Notes: a model not told the origin generated them from the letters alone. Counted from the stretch's first letter, positions 44,854-53,732 are shown. The stretch is DNA of 64,000 nt from Terriglobia bacterium (GCA_951813285.1 OX638355.1:3553136-3617135), one strand, 5' to 3'. Numbers and translations: made by a program.

Positions 44854-45584
44854 CGGATCGGCTGCAGAAAGTCATCGCCAATGCAGGAGTCTGTTCGCGG
44901 CGCAAGGCCGAAGTGCTGATCCAGGAGGGACGGGTCACGGTAAACGGCAGGTCGATCAATCGGCCGGGCGCCAAAGTGGATATCGCCTGTGATCATGTTC
45001 GGGTCGATGGAAAACGAATTCGTCCCCCCGGACGGCAGACCTATCTGCTCCTGAACAAGCCTCGAGGGTATTTGTGCACCCTTTCGGACCCGGCTGGAAG
45101 GCCTCTGGTGAGCCAGCTGGTCCGGGGGTGCCCGCCGGGAGTGAGCACGGTTGGGCGGCTGGATTTCAACACTGAAGGACTGCTTCTGTTGACCAACGAC
45201 GGCCAGTTTGCCAACCGAGTCGCCTCAGCCGGACCCCATTGTCCGAAGACCTATGTGGCCAAGGTGCGGGGGACTCCCAGTCGGGCAATTCTGGCAAAGA
45301 TCTCAAAGGGACTCTCCCTGGAAGGGAAAAGGTTGGCGCCCTGCAAGATTGCCGTAGAGAGGCAGGCCGACAACTGCTGGCTGAGAATTACGCTGGTCGA
45401 GGGCAGGAACAACCAGATCCGGAAAGTGTTTGACCGTGTCGGGCACTCTGTGATCAAGTTACGCCGTGTCCAGATCGGCTTCTTGAAAGACGGCCGGCTC
45501 AAACCGGGCGAGTACCGCCACTTGAGCCGCCAGGAAGTAAAGCGGTTCCTGGATTCCGTTGCGGACCCAAGCGGCAAGGCGTGA
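44847..45584 (+). CDS. rRNA pseudouridine synthase, RluB/RsuA family
   Basis: Makes pseudouridine in rRNA. 245 residues: S4 domain (LQKVIANAGVCSRRKAEVLI, then EGRVTVNGR) and catalytic domain with GRLDFNTEGLLLLTNDGQFA, which carries the catalytic Asp in RLD. KTYVAKVRG and EGRNNQIRKVFDRVGHSVIK follow. The GTG start at 44847 overlaps scpB. Placement after scpAB is typical for RluB. Confidence 0.93.
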   Translation: MVTDRLQKVIANAGVCSRRKAEVLIQEGRVTVNGRSINRPGAKVDIACDHVRVDGKRIRPPGRQTYLLLNKPRGYLCTLSDPAGRPLVSQLVRGCPPGVSTVGRLDFNTEGLLLLTNDGQFANRVASAGPHCPKTYVAKVRGTPSRAILAKISKGLSLEGKRLAPCKIAVERQADNCWLRITLVEGRNNQIRKVFDRVGHSVIKLRRVQIGFLKDGRLKPGEYRHLSRQEVKRFLDSVADPSGKA

Positions 45585-45751
45585 GGTTGGCCGGCTCAAA
45601 TTGGATCCCGGAAGCCGGGAAGCAGCCGGATACCCACTCCATGGCGACCCGCAATTAGCGCATGCGCATGAACCGGGGCAGTTGACCCGAATCGCTTGGC
45701 GCGGTTTAGTGATCCGGTGAGACTTGCGGGCTCGTCCCAGCCTGCGGACCC

Positions 45752-46159
45752 ATGAACGATCCCACGGAAATCAAGCGCTTGCTTGAACATTCCAAGACCA
45801 TTGCCGTGGTCGGCCTTTCGGCCAATCCAAGCAGGCCCAGCAATGCGGTGGCCCGCTACATGCAAACCCAGGGCTACCGTATCGTTCCGGTAAATCCCAA
45901 CCACCAGGCGGTCCTGGGAGAATTCTGCTATCCCAGCCTGCTCGATATTCCTCCTTCCACTCCCATCGATCTGGTCAATGTCTTCCGCCGTCCGGATGCC
46001 GTCTCCCTGGTGGTGGAACAGACCATGCAGATCGAGGTCGGTGCCATTTGGATGCAAGAGGGCGTTGTGGATGGGAAGGCTGCGGAGAAGGCCGAGGGAG
46101 CCGGATTGACGGTGGTCATGGATCGGTGCCTGCTCAAGGAGCACAGCAAGTATATCTAG
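45752..46159 (+). CDS. CoA-binding domain protein (YccU family)
   Basis: 135-residue Rossmann-fold protein: TIAVVGLSANPSRPSNAVAR, MQTQGYRIVPVNPNHQAVLG, PIDLVNVFRRPDAVSLVVEQ and a conserved MDRCLLKEH ending. Related proteins bind CoA and some regulate acyl-CoA metabolism. The role here is unknown. It stands between the rluB and M23 genes, each separated by about 75-165 bp. Confidence 0.9.
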   Translation: MNDPTEIKRLLEHSKTIAVVGLSANPSRPSNAVARYMQTQGYRIVPVNPNHQAVLGEFCYPSLLDIPPSTPIDLVNVFRRPDAVSLVVEQTMQIEVGAIWMQEGVVDGKAAEKAEGAGLTVVMDRCLLKEHSKYI

Positions 46160-46233
46160 GCTTGTATGGGCTGGGATGATCTGTTAGCTTAAGGAACTTC
46201 CCTGGCCTTTCGTAAGGACCGAATCGGGTCTGA

Positions 46234-47601
46234 ATGTCCCCATTGGGTGACGCCATGGTCCAACAACGAGCTCGCCGTCTCGCTTCCAAGCTGAACGAGC
46301 GGCTCGAGTCCGTTGTCATGGTCAGCGCAATCGTCGGGCTCTCCCTGGCCTGCCTGTGGTTGCTGCCTGACGATCCTGCGGCTGCACCCATGAGGCCCGT
46401 GGCCCGCCGGGGCGCGCTTGCCCTCAATCTTCCCCCACCCCTACCCCCATCTCCACCCCAAGCGGAGTTGATCGAAGGAAAAATTCCCAGAAACACTTCC
46501 TTCGGCAGTTTGCTGAGGGCCTATGGTTTCTCCCCTGTAACCGTTATGCAGGTGGTGCAAGCCACCCGGCCGATCTACAACCTGGCCAGGATCAGGGCCG
46601 GGAATCGGTTCGAATTGGAACGGCTCCCGGACGGCGGGCTGACCGGGTTTCGCTACCAGGTGGACGCCTTCAAGTTTCTGAAAGTGGATCGCACCGAGGA
46701 TGACTTTCGGGCTCAACTGATTCCCATCGAGTATGAAAAGCGCATTCTGCCGGTGGTTGGAACCATTGAATCGTCATTGTTCCGCACGCTCGCTGATTTG
46801 CAGGAAAAGGATCAATTGGCCCTGGACTTGGCGGAGATCTTTTCCTGGGATATCGACTTCAACACCGAGATCCGGAGAGGGGATCACTTTCGCCTGATGG
46901 TGGAAAAGCTCTATCTGGCGGATCGGATGGTCAGATATGGCAAAATCCTGGCCGTTGAGTTCCAAAACTCGGGGAAACTCTTCACTGGATACCGTTTCGA
47001 GGATCCCGAGGGTGAGGTGGGATACTTCGACGATGCCGGACGATCGCTCAAACGGGACTTTCTGAGGTCTCCGGTCAAGTTTTCCCGCATCAGCTCGCGT
47101 TTCTCCTACCGCAGGCTTCATCCTGTCCTGAGAAAGCGACGGCCGCACCTCGGAGTGGACTACGCGGCGCCCACCGGCACTCCGGTAGTGGCTGCCGGCA
47201 ACGGCCGAGTGCAGTTTCGCGGACGGAAGGGCGGCTATGGCAACCTGGTTCAGATCAGGCACGGCAACGGCTTTACGACCAGCTACGCCCACTTGTCCCG
47301 CTATGCCAGGGGATTGCGGAGAGGCTCCAAAGTCACCCAGGGCCAGGTGATCGGCTACGTAGGGTCGACTGGAATGTCAACCGGCCCTCACCTGGATTAC
47401 CGAGTGCGGCGAAACGGTGTCTTCGTGAATCCGCTCACACTCAAAATGAAACCGTCAAAGCCACTGAAGCCGGAATACAGAAGTGCGTTTCAGAAACTCA
47501 AGCTGAAGTGGCAGAAGAGATTGGCGGCTCTCCCTCCTCCACCGGCACCAACACGGCAAGCCCGTTCGACTCCTGGATACGAGGCAGATTTCATCTACTG
47601 A
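46234..47601 (+). CDS. M23 family metallopeptidase (peptidoglycan endopeptidase)
   Basis: 455 residues (ATG at 46255 is a shorter alternative preceded by GGGTGA). One membrane anchor (VMVSAIVGLSLACLWLLP), a Pro-rich linker, an OapA/LysM-like domain (FGSLLRAYGFSPVTVMQVVQ), and a C-terminal LytM domain with zinc ligands in RRPHLGVDYAAPTGTPVVAA and TSYAHLSRY plus GPHLDYRVRRNG. Catalytic residues are present, so active cross-link cleavage is expected in the periplasm. C-terminal 50 residues are basic and Pro-rich. Confidence 0.92.
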   Translation: MSPLGDAMVQQRARRLASKLNERLESVVMVSAIVGLSLACLWLLPDDPAAAPMRPVARRGALALNLPPPLPPSPPQAELIEGKIPRNTSFGSLLRAYGFSPVTVMQVVQATRPIYNLARIRAGNRFELERLPDGGLTGFRYQVDAFKFLKVDRTEDDFRAQLIPIEYEKRILPVVGTIESSLFRTLADLQEKDQLALDLAEIFSWDIDFNTEIRRGDHFRLMVEKLYLADRMVRYGKILAVEFQNSGKLFTGYRFEDPEGEVGYFDDAGRSLKRDFLRSPVKFSRISSRFSYRRLHPVLRKRRPHLGVDYAAPTGTPVVAAGNGRVQFRGRKGGYGNLVQIRHGNGFTTSYAHLSRYARGLRRGSKVTQGQVIGYVGSTGMSTGPHLDYRVRRNGVFVNPLTLKMKPSKPLKPEYRSAFQKLKLKWQKRLAALPPPPAPTRQARSTPGYEADFIY

Positions 47602-47663
47602 TCGGCTGTGCCCGGCACATTACCAAAACGGCCGGCAGTCATCGACTCCCAAGGAGGTCTCCC

Positions 47664-47762
47664 GTGAACATCCTGCTTTTTTCCATGCCGGACTCGTTCG
47701 AGCATATGCCCACCAGGGACCACCATCTCTTTCTTCGCCGATTGCGATCGACATCCCATTGA
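47664..47762 (+). pseudogene. N-terminal stub of a B12-binding radical SAM gene
   Basis: An AAGGAGG ribosome-binding site precedes GTG 47664, which reads MNILLFSMPDSFEHMP, the opening of cobalamin-binding-domain radical SAM proteins (first beta strand of the B12-binding fold). After about 16 codons the similarity stops and the frame ends at TGA 47760-47762. This looks like the first piece of a deleted gene whose start signals survive. The match is from memory of the family N-terminus. Confidence 0.5.
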
Positions 47763-47787
47763 CTCACCTGCCACAGGTTCCTCCAAC

Positions 47788-49689
47788 ATGAATCTACTAT
47801 TGAGATCCGGGTGTCCCATTGGGTGGCTGCGGTGGGGATTGCCCGTCTTGCTGCTGAGTCTGCAGGCCGTCGCCGGAAAGTCCCTTGCCCAGGAATGGCC
47901 CCATTACGGCGGGGACCTGGCGGCGCGAAAATATTCGCCCCTGAAGCAGATCAACCGGGACAACGTCGGTCAACTGAAGGTCGCCTGGACCTACCATACC
48001 GGCGACATCAGCGACGGATCGGAGTATCCCGTGCGTACTGCCTTTGAATGCACACCACTGGCGGTCGACGGCGTCCTTTACCTGACCACCCCCTTCGGCC
48101 GGGCGATTGCTCTGGACTCGGCGACGGGGAAGGAGCTTTGGGCCTTCGACCCCAAGCTCGACAAGCATCGGCCCTATAACCTGTTTATCAATCGAGGCCC
48201 GGCCTACTGGCGCCGAGGCAAGGAAAATCGGCTCTATTGGGGAACGCTGGACGGTCGACTGTTTGCCTTGAATGCCCGCACTGGACGGCCGGTCGATAGT
48301 TTTGGCAGGGGGGGTGTCCTGGATCTTCGGGCAGGCATGGCCGACCGTTTTCCAAAGCGCGTCTACGGGGTGAGTTCACCTCCCCTGATCTTTGAGAACC
48401 TGGTGATTGTGGGATCGGTGGTGTCGGACGGACTGCCCGAGGGGCCCGATGGAGACGTCCGCGCCTTCGATGCCGATAGCGGCCGATTGGTCTGGCGTTT
48501 CAACACGGTGCCCAAACCCGGCGAAGTGGGGAACGACACCTGGGAAAGGGAGTCCTGGAAGAACCGGGGAGGAACCAACGTCTGGGCTCCCATGAGCTGC
48601 GATCCCGAACGCGGCATCCTCTATCTTCCGGTGAGTTCTCCTTCCCCCGACCGCTACGGAGGCGAACGCAAGGGAAAGAACTGGTTCGGAGACTGCCTGG
48701 TCGCCCTGGACATTCGCACCGGCCGGCGCCTGTGGCACTACCAGATCACCCACCATGACCTTTGGGACTGGGACCTGCCGGCGCAGCCCAATCTGGTTGA
48801 GGTGCGCCGACAGGGGAGAAGGGTGCCGGGAGTGGCCCAAATCACCAAGATGGGATTCCTCTTTTTGTTCGATCGGGTGACGGGGAAACCCCTCTTTCCG
48901 ATCGAAGAGCGGCCCGTTCCGGCGAGCCCGGTTCCCGGAGAGGAGGCCTGGCCGACTCAGCCGGTGCCGCTCAAGCCGCCGGCGATTGCGCGTCAAGGCA
49001 TGAAGCTCGAGGAGATCAACCGCCTGGACCCTGAAACTGAGGCCGAGTGCAGGACCATCCTGAAAACGGCAATCCTGGGTAAAATGTATCAGCCACAGGG
49101 CCTGGAGTACACGGTGCTTTTCCCCGGCACCAATGGAGGGCCCAATTGGGGCGGCGCATCCTACGATCCCACTTTGAATTTGTTGTTCGTCAACTCCATG
49201 GATGTGGGGCAGGTGGTAAGAATGGTGGAGGGGCGCGCAGGAAGCCGCCTGCCCTATCTGGCCCGGGGGATCCGCCAGGGGCGTTTCTGGGATTCCCGGA
49301 GGATCCCCTGTCAGGCTCCCCCCTGGGGGACGCTCACGGCCATCGACCTGAACCGGGGAAGCCTGCGCTGGCAGGTGCCGCTCGGCCTGGTGGAGGATCT
49401 GGCAGCTCGAGGCATCACCGGAACAGGCTCACCCAACCTGGGTGGGTCCATCGTGACTGCCGGAGGGCTGGTGTTTATCGCCGCAACCAATGACCGTCGC
49501 TTTCGGGCCTTCCATTCCGAAACCGGCCGGGAGCTTTGGGTTGCCCGGCTCGATTTCAGCGGTCACGCCACTCCCATGACCTTCTGGTCGAGCCGTTTGA
49601 AGAAACAACTGGTGGTCATCGCAGCCGGCGGCGGCAACAAATACAACGACAGCTATGGCGATGCCCTGGTAGCCTTCGCCTTGCCATGA
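47788..49689 (+). CDS. Periplasmic PQQ-dependent dehydrogenase (quinoprotein)
   Basis: 633 residues with an N-terminal signal segment (LPVLLLSLQAVAGKSLAQ), then an eight-bladed propeller: EWPHYGGDLAARKYSPLKQI, GTNVWAPMSCDPERGILYLP, VALDIRTGRRLWHYQITHHD, LWDWDLPAQPNL and GTGSPNLGGSIVTAGGLVFI. The pattern is closest to soluble glucose/sugar-dehydrogenase-type quinoproteins. It has no N-terminal membrane helices and no C-terminal cytochrome domain, so it needs an external acceptor; the pentaheme cytochrome 34 bp downstream is an obvious candidate. Substrate cannot be read from sequence. Confidence 0.9.
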   Translation: MNLLLRSGCPIGWLRWGLPVLLLSLQAVAGKSLAQEWPHYGGDLAARKYSPLKQINRDNVGQLKVAWTYHTGDISDGSEYPVRTAFECTPLAVDGVLYLTTPFGRAIALDSATGKELWAFDPKLDKHRPYNLFINRGPAYWRRGKENRLYWGTLDGRLFALNARTGRPVDSFGRGGVLDLRAGMADRFPKRVYGVSSPPLIFENLVIVGSVVSDGLPEGPDGDVRAFDADSGRLVWRFNTVPKPGEVGNDTWERESWKNRGGTNVWAPMSCDPERGILYLPVSSPSPDRYGGERKGKNWFGDCLVALDIRTGRRLWHYQITHHDLWDWDLPAQPNLVEVRRQGRRVPGVAQITKMGFLFLFDRVTGKPLFPIEERPVPASPVPGEEAWPTQPVPLKPPAIARQGMKLEEINRLDPETEAECRTILKTAILGKMYQPQGLEYTVLFPGTNGGPNWGGASYDPTLNLLFVNSMDVGQVVRMVEGRAGSRLPYLARGIRQGRFWDSRRIPCQAPPWGTLTAIDLNRGSLRWQVPLGLVEDLAARGITGTGSPNLGGSIVTAGGLVFIAATNDRRFRAFHSETGRELWVARLDFSGHATPMTFWSSRLKKQLVVIAAGGGNKYNDSYGDALVAFALP

Positions 49690-49723
49690 GGGACCTTCCT
49701 CCAGGATCGCTCCGTTCGACTTC

Positions 49724-50284
49724 ATGCCCACTCTCTTGACCCACCGTCTTCAGCGGGCTTGCAGGACGTTGGTTCCTGCGCTTTGCCTGGGCTTGCTGGC
49801 GGCAATCCCCTGGATCTCGGGAGCACGCGACAACAACTCCCGGACCCGGCCCGATCCGACACCGATCGCGCAGCCGCTCCCATTCAGCCATCGCACCCAC
49901 GCTGAGCTGGGGCTGCAATGCACCGCCTGCCATTCCATGAAGGGTAGAGGCGGCAGTGCAGGGTTTCCAGCCCTGGCTCTTTGCCTGTCCTGCCACCGTG
50001 GAGCCAAGGGCGAGATATCAGCCGTGGGGGAACTGCTGCAGGGGTACGAGCAAAGGGGCGAAGCCATTCCTTGGGTCCGTATCTACAAGATCCCCGATTT
50101 TGTCTTCTTCAGCCACCGGGAACATCTGGCCTCTGGAGCCACCTGTACCACCTGCCACGGTCCGGTGGAGCTGCGGGATACCCTGGAGCAGGAGGTGCCG
50201 ACGTCCATGGAACACTGTATGGATTGCCACGAGTCCCGAGGAGCGTCCGTAGTCTGTCACTTCTGCCACCAACTGAACCAGTGA
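49724..50284 (+). CDS. Pentaheme c-type cytochrome (class III / c7-like)
   Basis: 186 residues with signal anchor LVPALCLGLLAAIPWISGA. Five CxxCH haem sites: CTACH, CLSCH, CTTCH, CMDCH and CHFCH, plus additional histidines in FSHRTH and FSHREH that would serve as sixth ligands. The paired FSHRxH...CxxCH layout is that of cytochrome c3/c7-type electron carriers. Directly downstream of the PQQ dehydrogenase, so it probably accepts its electrons in the periplasm (inference). Confidence 0.9.
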   Translation: MPTLLTHRLQRACRTLVPALCLGLLAAIPWISGARDNNSRTRPDPTPIAQPLPFSHRTHAELGLQCTACHSMKGRGGSAGFPALALCLSCHRGAKGEISAVGELLQGYEQRGEAIPWVRIYKIPDFVFFSHREHLASGATCTTCHGPVELRDTLEQEVPTSMEHCMDCHESRGASVVCHFCHQLNQ

Positions 50285-50372
50285 GGGCCACGGTAGAGCA
50301 GCCCCGGGACGGGCGGTGAAGTCCGAAAGGGATCCATAATCTGCTTTGATGGTTCGCATAAACAAAAATGAT

Positions 50373-50400
50373 TTGACCATTGGAGCGGTAACTCTAAAAT
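50373..50400 (+). promoter_or_regulatory. Promoter of the porin gene
   Basis: TTGACC (50373-50378) and TAAAAT (50395-50400) with a 16-bp spacer. The predicted start is near 50407, which puts a leader of almost 200 nt before the porin ATG at 50603. Confidence 0.65.
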
Positions 50401-50407
50401 GAAAACA

Positions 50408-50540
50408 CTTCTTCGATACAGAGCCGTATCGAGGAGGGAAGATCGCCCACCGCCGACGGGAGTGGCCCGGTGGTGGTGATTTGGACAGAGACGTCCATTG
50501 GATCCGAGTGGGGACTCGTGCCGATGGACGTCTTTTTTTG
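50408..50540 (+). ncRNA. Structured 5' leader of the porin mRNA (possible cis-regulatory RNA)
   Basis: Three consecutive stem-loops can be drawn. Stem 1: 50408-50419 with 50426-50437 (12 pairs including G-U). Stem 2: 50447-50454 with 50469-50476. Stem 3: 50489-50498 with 50524-50533 (10 pairs), plus an inner CGAGT/ACTCG stem, ending in seven T. A competing small hairpin GGAC (50483-50486) with GTCC (50493-50496) would disrupt stem 3. I do not recognise it as a known riboswitch class. Confidence 0.5.
50489..50539 (+). terminator. Intrinsic terminator within the porin leader
   Basis: AGACGTCCAT pairs perfectly with ATGGACGTCT, with an inner CGAGT-GGGG-ACTCG stem, followed by TTTTTTT at 50533-50539. 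It lies downstream of the porin promoter and 63 bp before the porin ATG, so it could attenuate transcription. Alternatively it ends transcripts from the cytochrome gene. Confidence 0.75.
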
Positions 50541-50602
50541 TTTGGGGCCTCTATGGGTTCCATGATTCGGGACTGAATGGATCCGGAAAGGAAAGGAGAT
50601 CA

Positions 50603-51889
50603 ATGAAAACGAATTGGGTCACGCTGTTATTGGCTGGACTACTGGCCACGGGCTTGTCGAATGGGGTGACCTTTGCAGAGGACAGTAGTCAGGAGAAGCT
50701 GCTGGAACGAATCAAGAAGCTGGAGGAGCGGATCGCCGAGCTGGAAGGGAAGAGTGAAACGACTTCTCGGAAAACCGAACCGGCCAGTGAAACCAAAACC
50801 GTCGAGGCGGCGGCACCTGAGGTGGAGTCCAGCGACACGGCGCCTATATTGGATTTTTTCAAGCAGACCAAAATCAGTGGCTACGTCGATGCCTACTACG
50901 GCTATAACTCAAACGATCCCGAGAGCGGCATTGTCGATCTTCGCGGGCTTGACACCAGACACAACAGCTTTCAGTTCGATCTGGCAAAAGTAGTTCTTGA
51001 CCGGCCCGTCGGTGACGCCAATAGCCTGGGCTACCGCATCGATCTGGTCTACGGCCCGGCTGCCGACACCTATCACTCCTTCGAGCCCGTTGGCGGGCAG
51101 CAAGAAATCATCAAGAACATTCAGCAGGCTTACGTCAGCTATGTTGCCCCCGTCGGGAACGGTTTGACCGTCGACGTGGGCAAGTTCGGAACGTTTGTGG
51201 GTGCGGAAGTCTTGGACACCATCGACAATTATCAATACCAGCAGTCGATCCTCTTCGGCTTTGCCCAGCCCTATTACCACACGGGAGTCCGCACCAGTTA
51301 TTCGGTTTCGGACACGGTCGACGTGGGTTTCTATCTTGTGAACGGCTGGAACAACTCCACCGACAACAATACGGGGAAGAGCGTCGGGTGGTCGATCGCG
51401 GTTTCGCCGAACGACAATTTCAGCATCAGTCAAGGGTATTTGGGAGGCCCGGAACTGGACGGTCTCAACAACCCCTGGAGGCATCTTTTCGACACAGTGA
51501 TCAGCGCCAGCGTCAACGATCAGGTCGAGGTGTTGATCAACTATGACTATGGATTCGATGCCGAGTCCCAACCCCATTTCGAGCGAACGGCCTGGCAGGG
51601 CATTGCCGGGGCCGTGCGTTTCAGCACTACCGACAAGAAGTGGGCTTTTTCACCCCGGTTCGAGTACTTCGCGGACAAGGATGCCTTTGCTACCGGGATC
51701 GCCCAGGACTTGAAGGAAATCACCCTGACGGCCGACTATCGCGTGCGTCCGAACTTCAGCACCAAGTTCGAGTACCGCTACGACTGGTCAGACCAGCCAT
51801 TCTTCATCAAGGGGGCCGACGAATTGGTCACAGACCAGAGTGTGTTCCTGATCGGCTTCGTTTACCGGTTCGGTTTCGGCGAGGAGTGA
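50603..51889 (+). CDS. Outer-membrane porin with N-terminal coiled coil
   Basis: 428 residues from ATG 50603, which follows AAAGGAGATCA. Signal peptide MKTNWVTLLLAGLLATGLSN, then a short coiled coil (EKLLERIKKLEERIAELEGK) and acidic linker, then a beta-barrel (ISGYVDAYYGYNSNDPESG, LTVDVGKFGTFVGAEVLDTI, FAQPYYHTGVRTSYSVSDTV) ending in VFLIGFVYRFGFGEE. The barrel resembles the putative beta-barrel porin-2/OmpL-like family, with the coiled coil possibly contacting peptidoglycan. Substrate unknown. Expression is probably controlled through the structured leader. Confidence 0.88.
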   Translation: MKTNWVTLLLAGLLATGLSNGVTFAEDSSQEKLLERIKKLEERIAELEGKSETTSRKTEPASETKTVEAAAPEVESSDTAPILDFFKQTKISGYVDAYYGYNSNDPESGIVDLRGLDTRHNSFQFDLAKVVLDRPVGDANSLGYRIDLVYGPAADTYHSFEPVGGQQEIIKNIQQAYVSYVAPVGNGLTVDVGKFGTFVGAEVLDTIDNYQYQQSILFGFAQPYYHTGVRTSYSVSDTVDVGFYLVNGWNNSTDNNTGKSVGWSIAVSPNDNFSISQGYLGGPELDGLNNPWRHLFDTVISASVNDQVEVLINYDYGFDAESQPHFERTAWQGIAGAVRFSTTDKKWAFSPRFEYFADKDAFATGIAQDLKEITLTADYRVRPNFSTKFEYRYDWSDQPFFIKGADELVTDQSVFLIGFVYRFGFGEE

Positions 51890-52035
51890 CGCGGCTGCAA
51901 GCTAACCGTCCTGGTTGAGGTAGCGGGTTTGAGAAACAGGACCACCTGGGACGCCACCAAACCCGCCAGGATCTGGGAAACCCTATAGGGCGGCAACACA
52001 TCCCGACCGGACCCGTCAAAAGGGTCTTGCCGGTG

Positions 52036-53184
52036 TCAGGGCTCATTGGCTTCCGCGATGTCGGTGACCTCCATCTTGCGATGGGTAGACAGATAAATGG
52101 CCAATCCGATGGTCACGACCAGGATTCCCAGGGCTGCCAGCAGCAAATGGCGGTTCATGGTTTCTACGGCTGTGTGGGTCTCGCTCATGTCCTGTTCGAC
52201 AATGGAGATCCAACGGAGCTGGGGGTATTTGGACGACAAGCCCAGCTGTCGGAAACCCACCATCTTTTTACGGCCGCCAATAGCAGTGGCTTCAATGAAA
52301 TCCGGCTGACTTGGCTGCCGCAGTGCGCTGAGAATGTCATCGAAATAGGGTACCTCGGTCAATTGAGCAGCCACCAGGTGGCCGGAAGCCTCGCTCTCTG
52401 AGGCGGTGGAATCGCCAAGCTGGACAGGAGGAAAATCCGCCACCTCGCTACCGATGAGGGTGCCGTCTTGCCGAGCCAACGACATGGTTCCGGTGGCTCC
52501 GATCCGAGTTCCGGTAACCAGGAGAAAAAGGTCGCTGATGTCAACAGCCACACCGATGACACCGATGACTTCCTCCGGCGTTTCGTTCACCACCGGGACG
52601 ACGATGTGAAGTACGTTGATCTGGGTCAGGGGATCGAATCGGACATCCTCAATGACCACGCGGCCGGTGACCCCCTCCTTGAAGCTTTGGCGCCACCAGG
52701 GTTCGTCTCCCTGCTCAAAGTCGATGGGCTTGACGTTGGCCGCTACCGTTCCGCCGAATCGATCGGTAACGGTTATGCGCCGAAAAGCCGGATTGATGGT
52801 CACGAACCGTCTCAAATATCGGGAGGCGGGGTTGGAGAGAATCCGTTGCACCGTAGCCTCCCCCGCAGGCTCCAACCAGGTTTGCTCGATGGATCTGATT
52901 CTTCGACGCACCGCCTCGGAAGATCGCGGATAGGCGGCATTGCCGGCCACAATGGCGTCTCGAACCGCAGAGTTCACGGCCAAGGTTTGCACTTCCCTTG
53001 CCAGGTTGTTGACGGCGTAACTCATGGTGGCTGCATTGTTTCTGGAAATGGCCCTGAAATTGGCGGCCACTTCCTCATCGATAGCCGTCGTGGCATGGTC
53101 GACCGTGTGGAAGATAATAATCCAGGTCGGGAGGTTGGCCAGAATCAGCACGATCACGGCTGTGCGCAAATCGATGCGTCTCAT
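52036..53184 (-). CDS. Membrane Cache-domain sensor without an output domain
   Basis: 382 residues. TM1 (AVIVLILANLPTWIIIFHTV), a long periplasmic region with double-Cache features (VTINPAFRRITVTDRFGGTV, EPWWRQSFKEGVTGRVVIED, IGVIGVAVDISDLFLLVTG, LRWISIVEQDMSET), and TM2 (LLAALGILVVTIGLAIYLST). Only about 18 residues follow TM2. Receptors of this kind normally continue into HAMP and kinase, chemotaxis or cyclase domains; none is present. No adjacent gene supplies one in frame. It might act through a partner or be a truncated receptor. Confidence 0.82.
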   Translation of the reverse strand: MRRIDLRTAVIVLILANLPTWIIIFHTVDHATTAIDEEVAANFRAISRNNAATMSYAVNNLAREVQTLAVNSAVRDAIVAGNAAYPRSSEAVRRRIRSIEQTWLEPAGEATVQRILSNPASRYLRRFVTINPAFRRITVTDRFGGTVAANVKPIDFEQGDEPWWRQSFKEGVTGRVVIEDVRFDPLTQINVLHIVVPVVNETPEEVIGVIGVAVDISDLFLLVTGTRIGATGTMSLARQDGTLIGSEVADFPPVQLGDSTASESEASGHLVAAQLTEVPYFDDILSALRQPSQPDFIEATAIGGRKKMVGFRQLGLSSKYPQLRWISIVEQDMSETHTAVETMNRHLLLAALGILVVTIGLAIYLSTHRKMEVTDIAEANEP

Positions 53185-53341
53185 GATGCCTCCTTGCGGA
53201 AACCGTCTTTTTGAGGGATTTTTAAATGTAGTCTATTGCCTGGGTAGCCGGTCGTCAAGGAAGCCGGGTGGTTGGGCGCGGAACGTGAAGTCGTGGGTTG
53301 CGGAGATGAGAATGTCGTTCCTTGTGCCTTGCCTGAAAAAA

Positions 53342-53484
53342 GAGTTATCCACGAAGACACACGAAGGACCACGAAGGGCCACTAAGGCATTGAGGTGAAA
53401 CGTAACGGGATACCACGGTCACGAAGGGAATGGTCGATTTTCGAGTGTTTCACTCTCGTATGATCTGCCCGACAGGGCAGGGGC
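53342..53484 (+). repeat. Composite dispersed repeat (copy 2)
   Basis: GAGTTATCCACGAAG start, a middle part with GAGGTGAAACGTAACGGGAT, and a CTCGTATGATCTGCCCGACA end, the same order and length as 10343-10485. Confidence 0.8.
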
Positions 53485-53677
53485 CGGACTTGTCTGAGAA
53501 TATGCGGCTTTAGCCGGCTTCCTTGAGAGCGGCGAAGCCGCGGCAGCACTTAGCCGTGGGCGTCAGCCCATGGGAAACGTCGCCCATGGGTGTCGAGCCG
53601 CGTAGGCGGCGACTACAATAGAAAACTTGTAACTGATCATTATAATAGACTTAATGTGGTTAGCCCTGTTGTAGTCC
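53485..53677. repeat. Repeat-rich intergenic stretch
   Basis: Contains GAGAGCGGCGAAGCCGCGG and GCACTTAGCCGTGGGCGTCA (also near 35285-35390), plus GAGCCGCGTAGGCGGCGACT at about 53588 (inverse at about 35125). No gene seen. Confidence 0.6.
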
Positions 53678-53732
53678 CCTCATTATATCCCTCTATTTGA
53701 ACGGGAATCCACTGGACTATTCAGGACGTTGG
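53678..53732 (-). repeat. 55-bp dispersed repeat, CCAACGTCCTGAAT copy 2
   Basis: Reverse complement of the repeat at 36552-36606 with six mismatches. From 53733 to the small gene ending at 54030 I see no well-supported feature on either strand. Confidence 0.8.

Noticed and set aside
50408-50540. Known riboswitch (cobalamin, TPP, Mn/yybP, c-di-GMP, fluoride)
   Set aside because: I looked for the conserved cores of these classes from memory and found none; only generic stems and a terminator remain.
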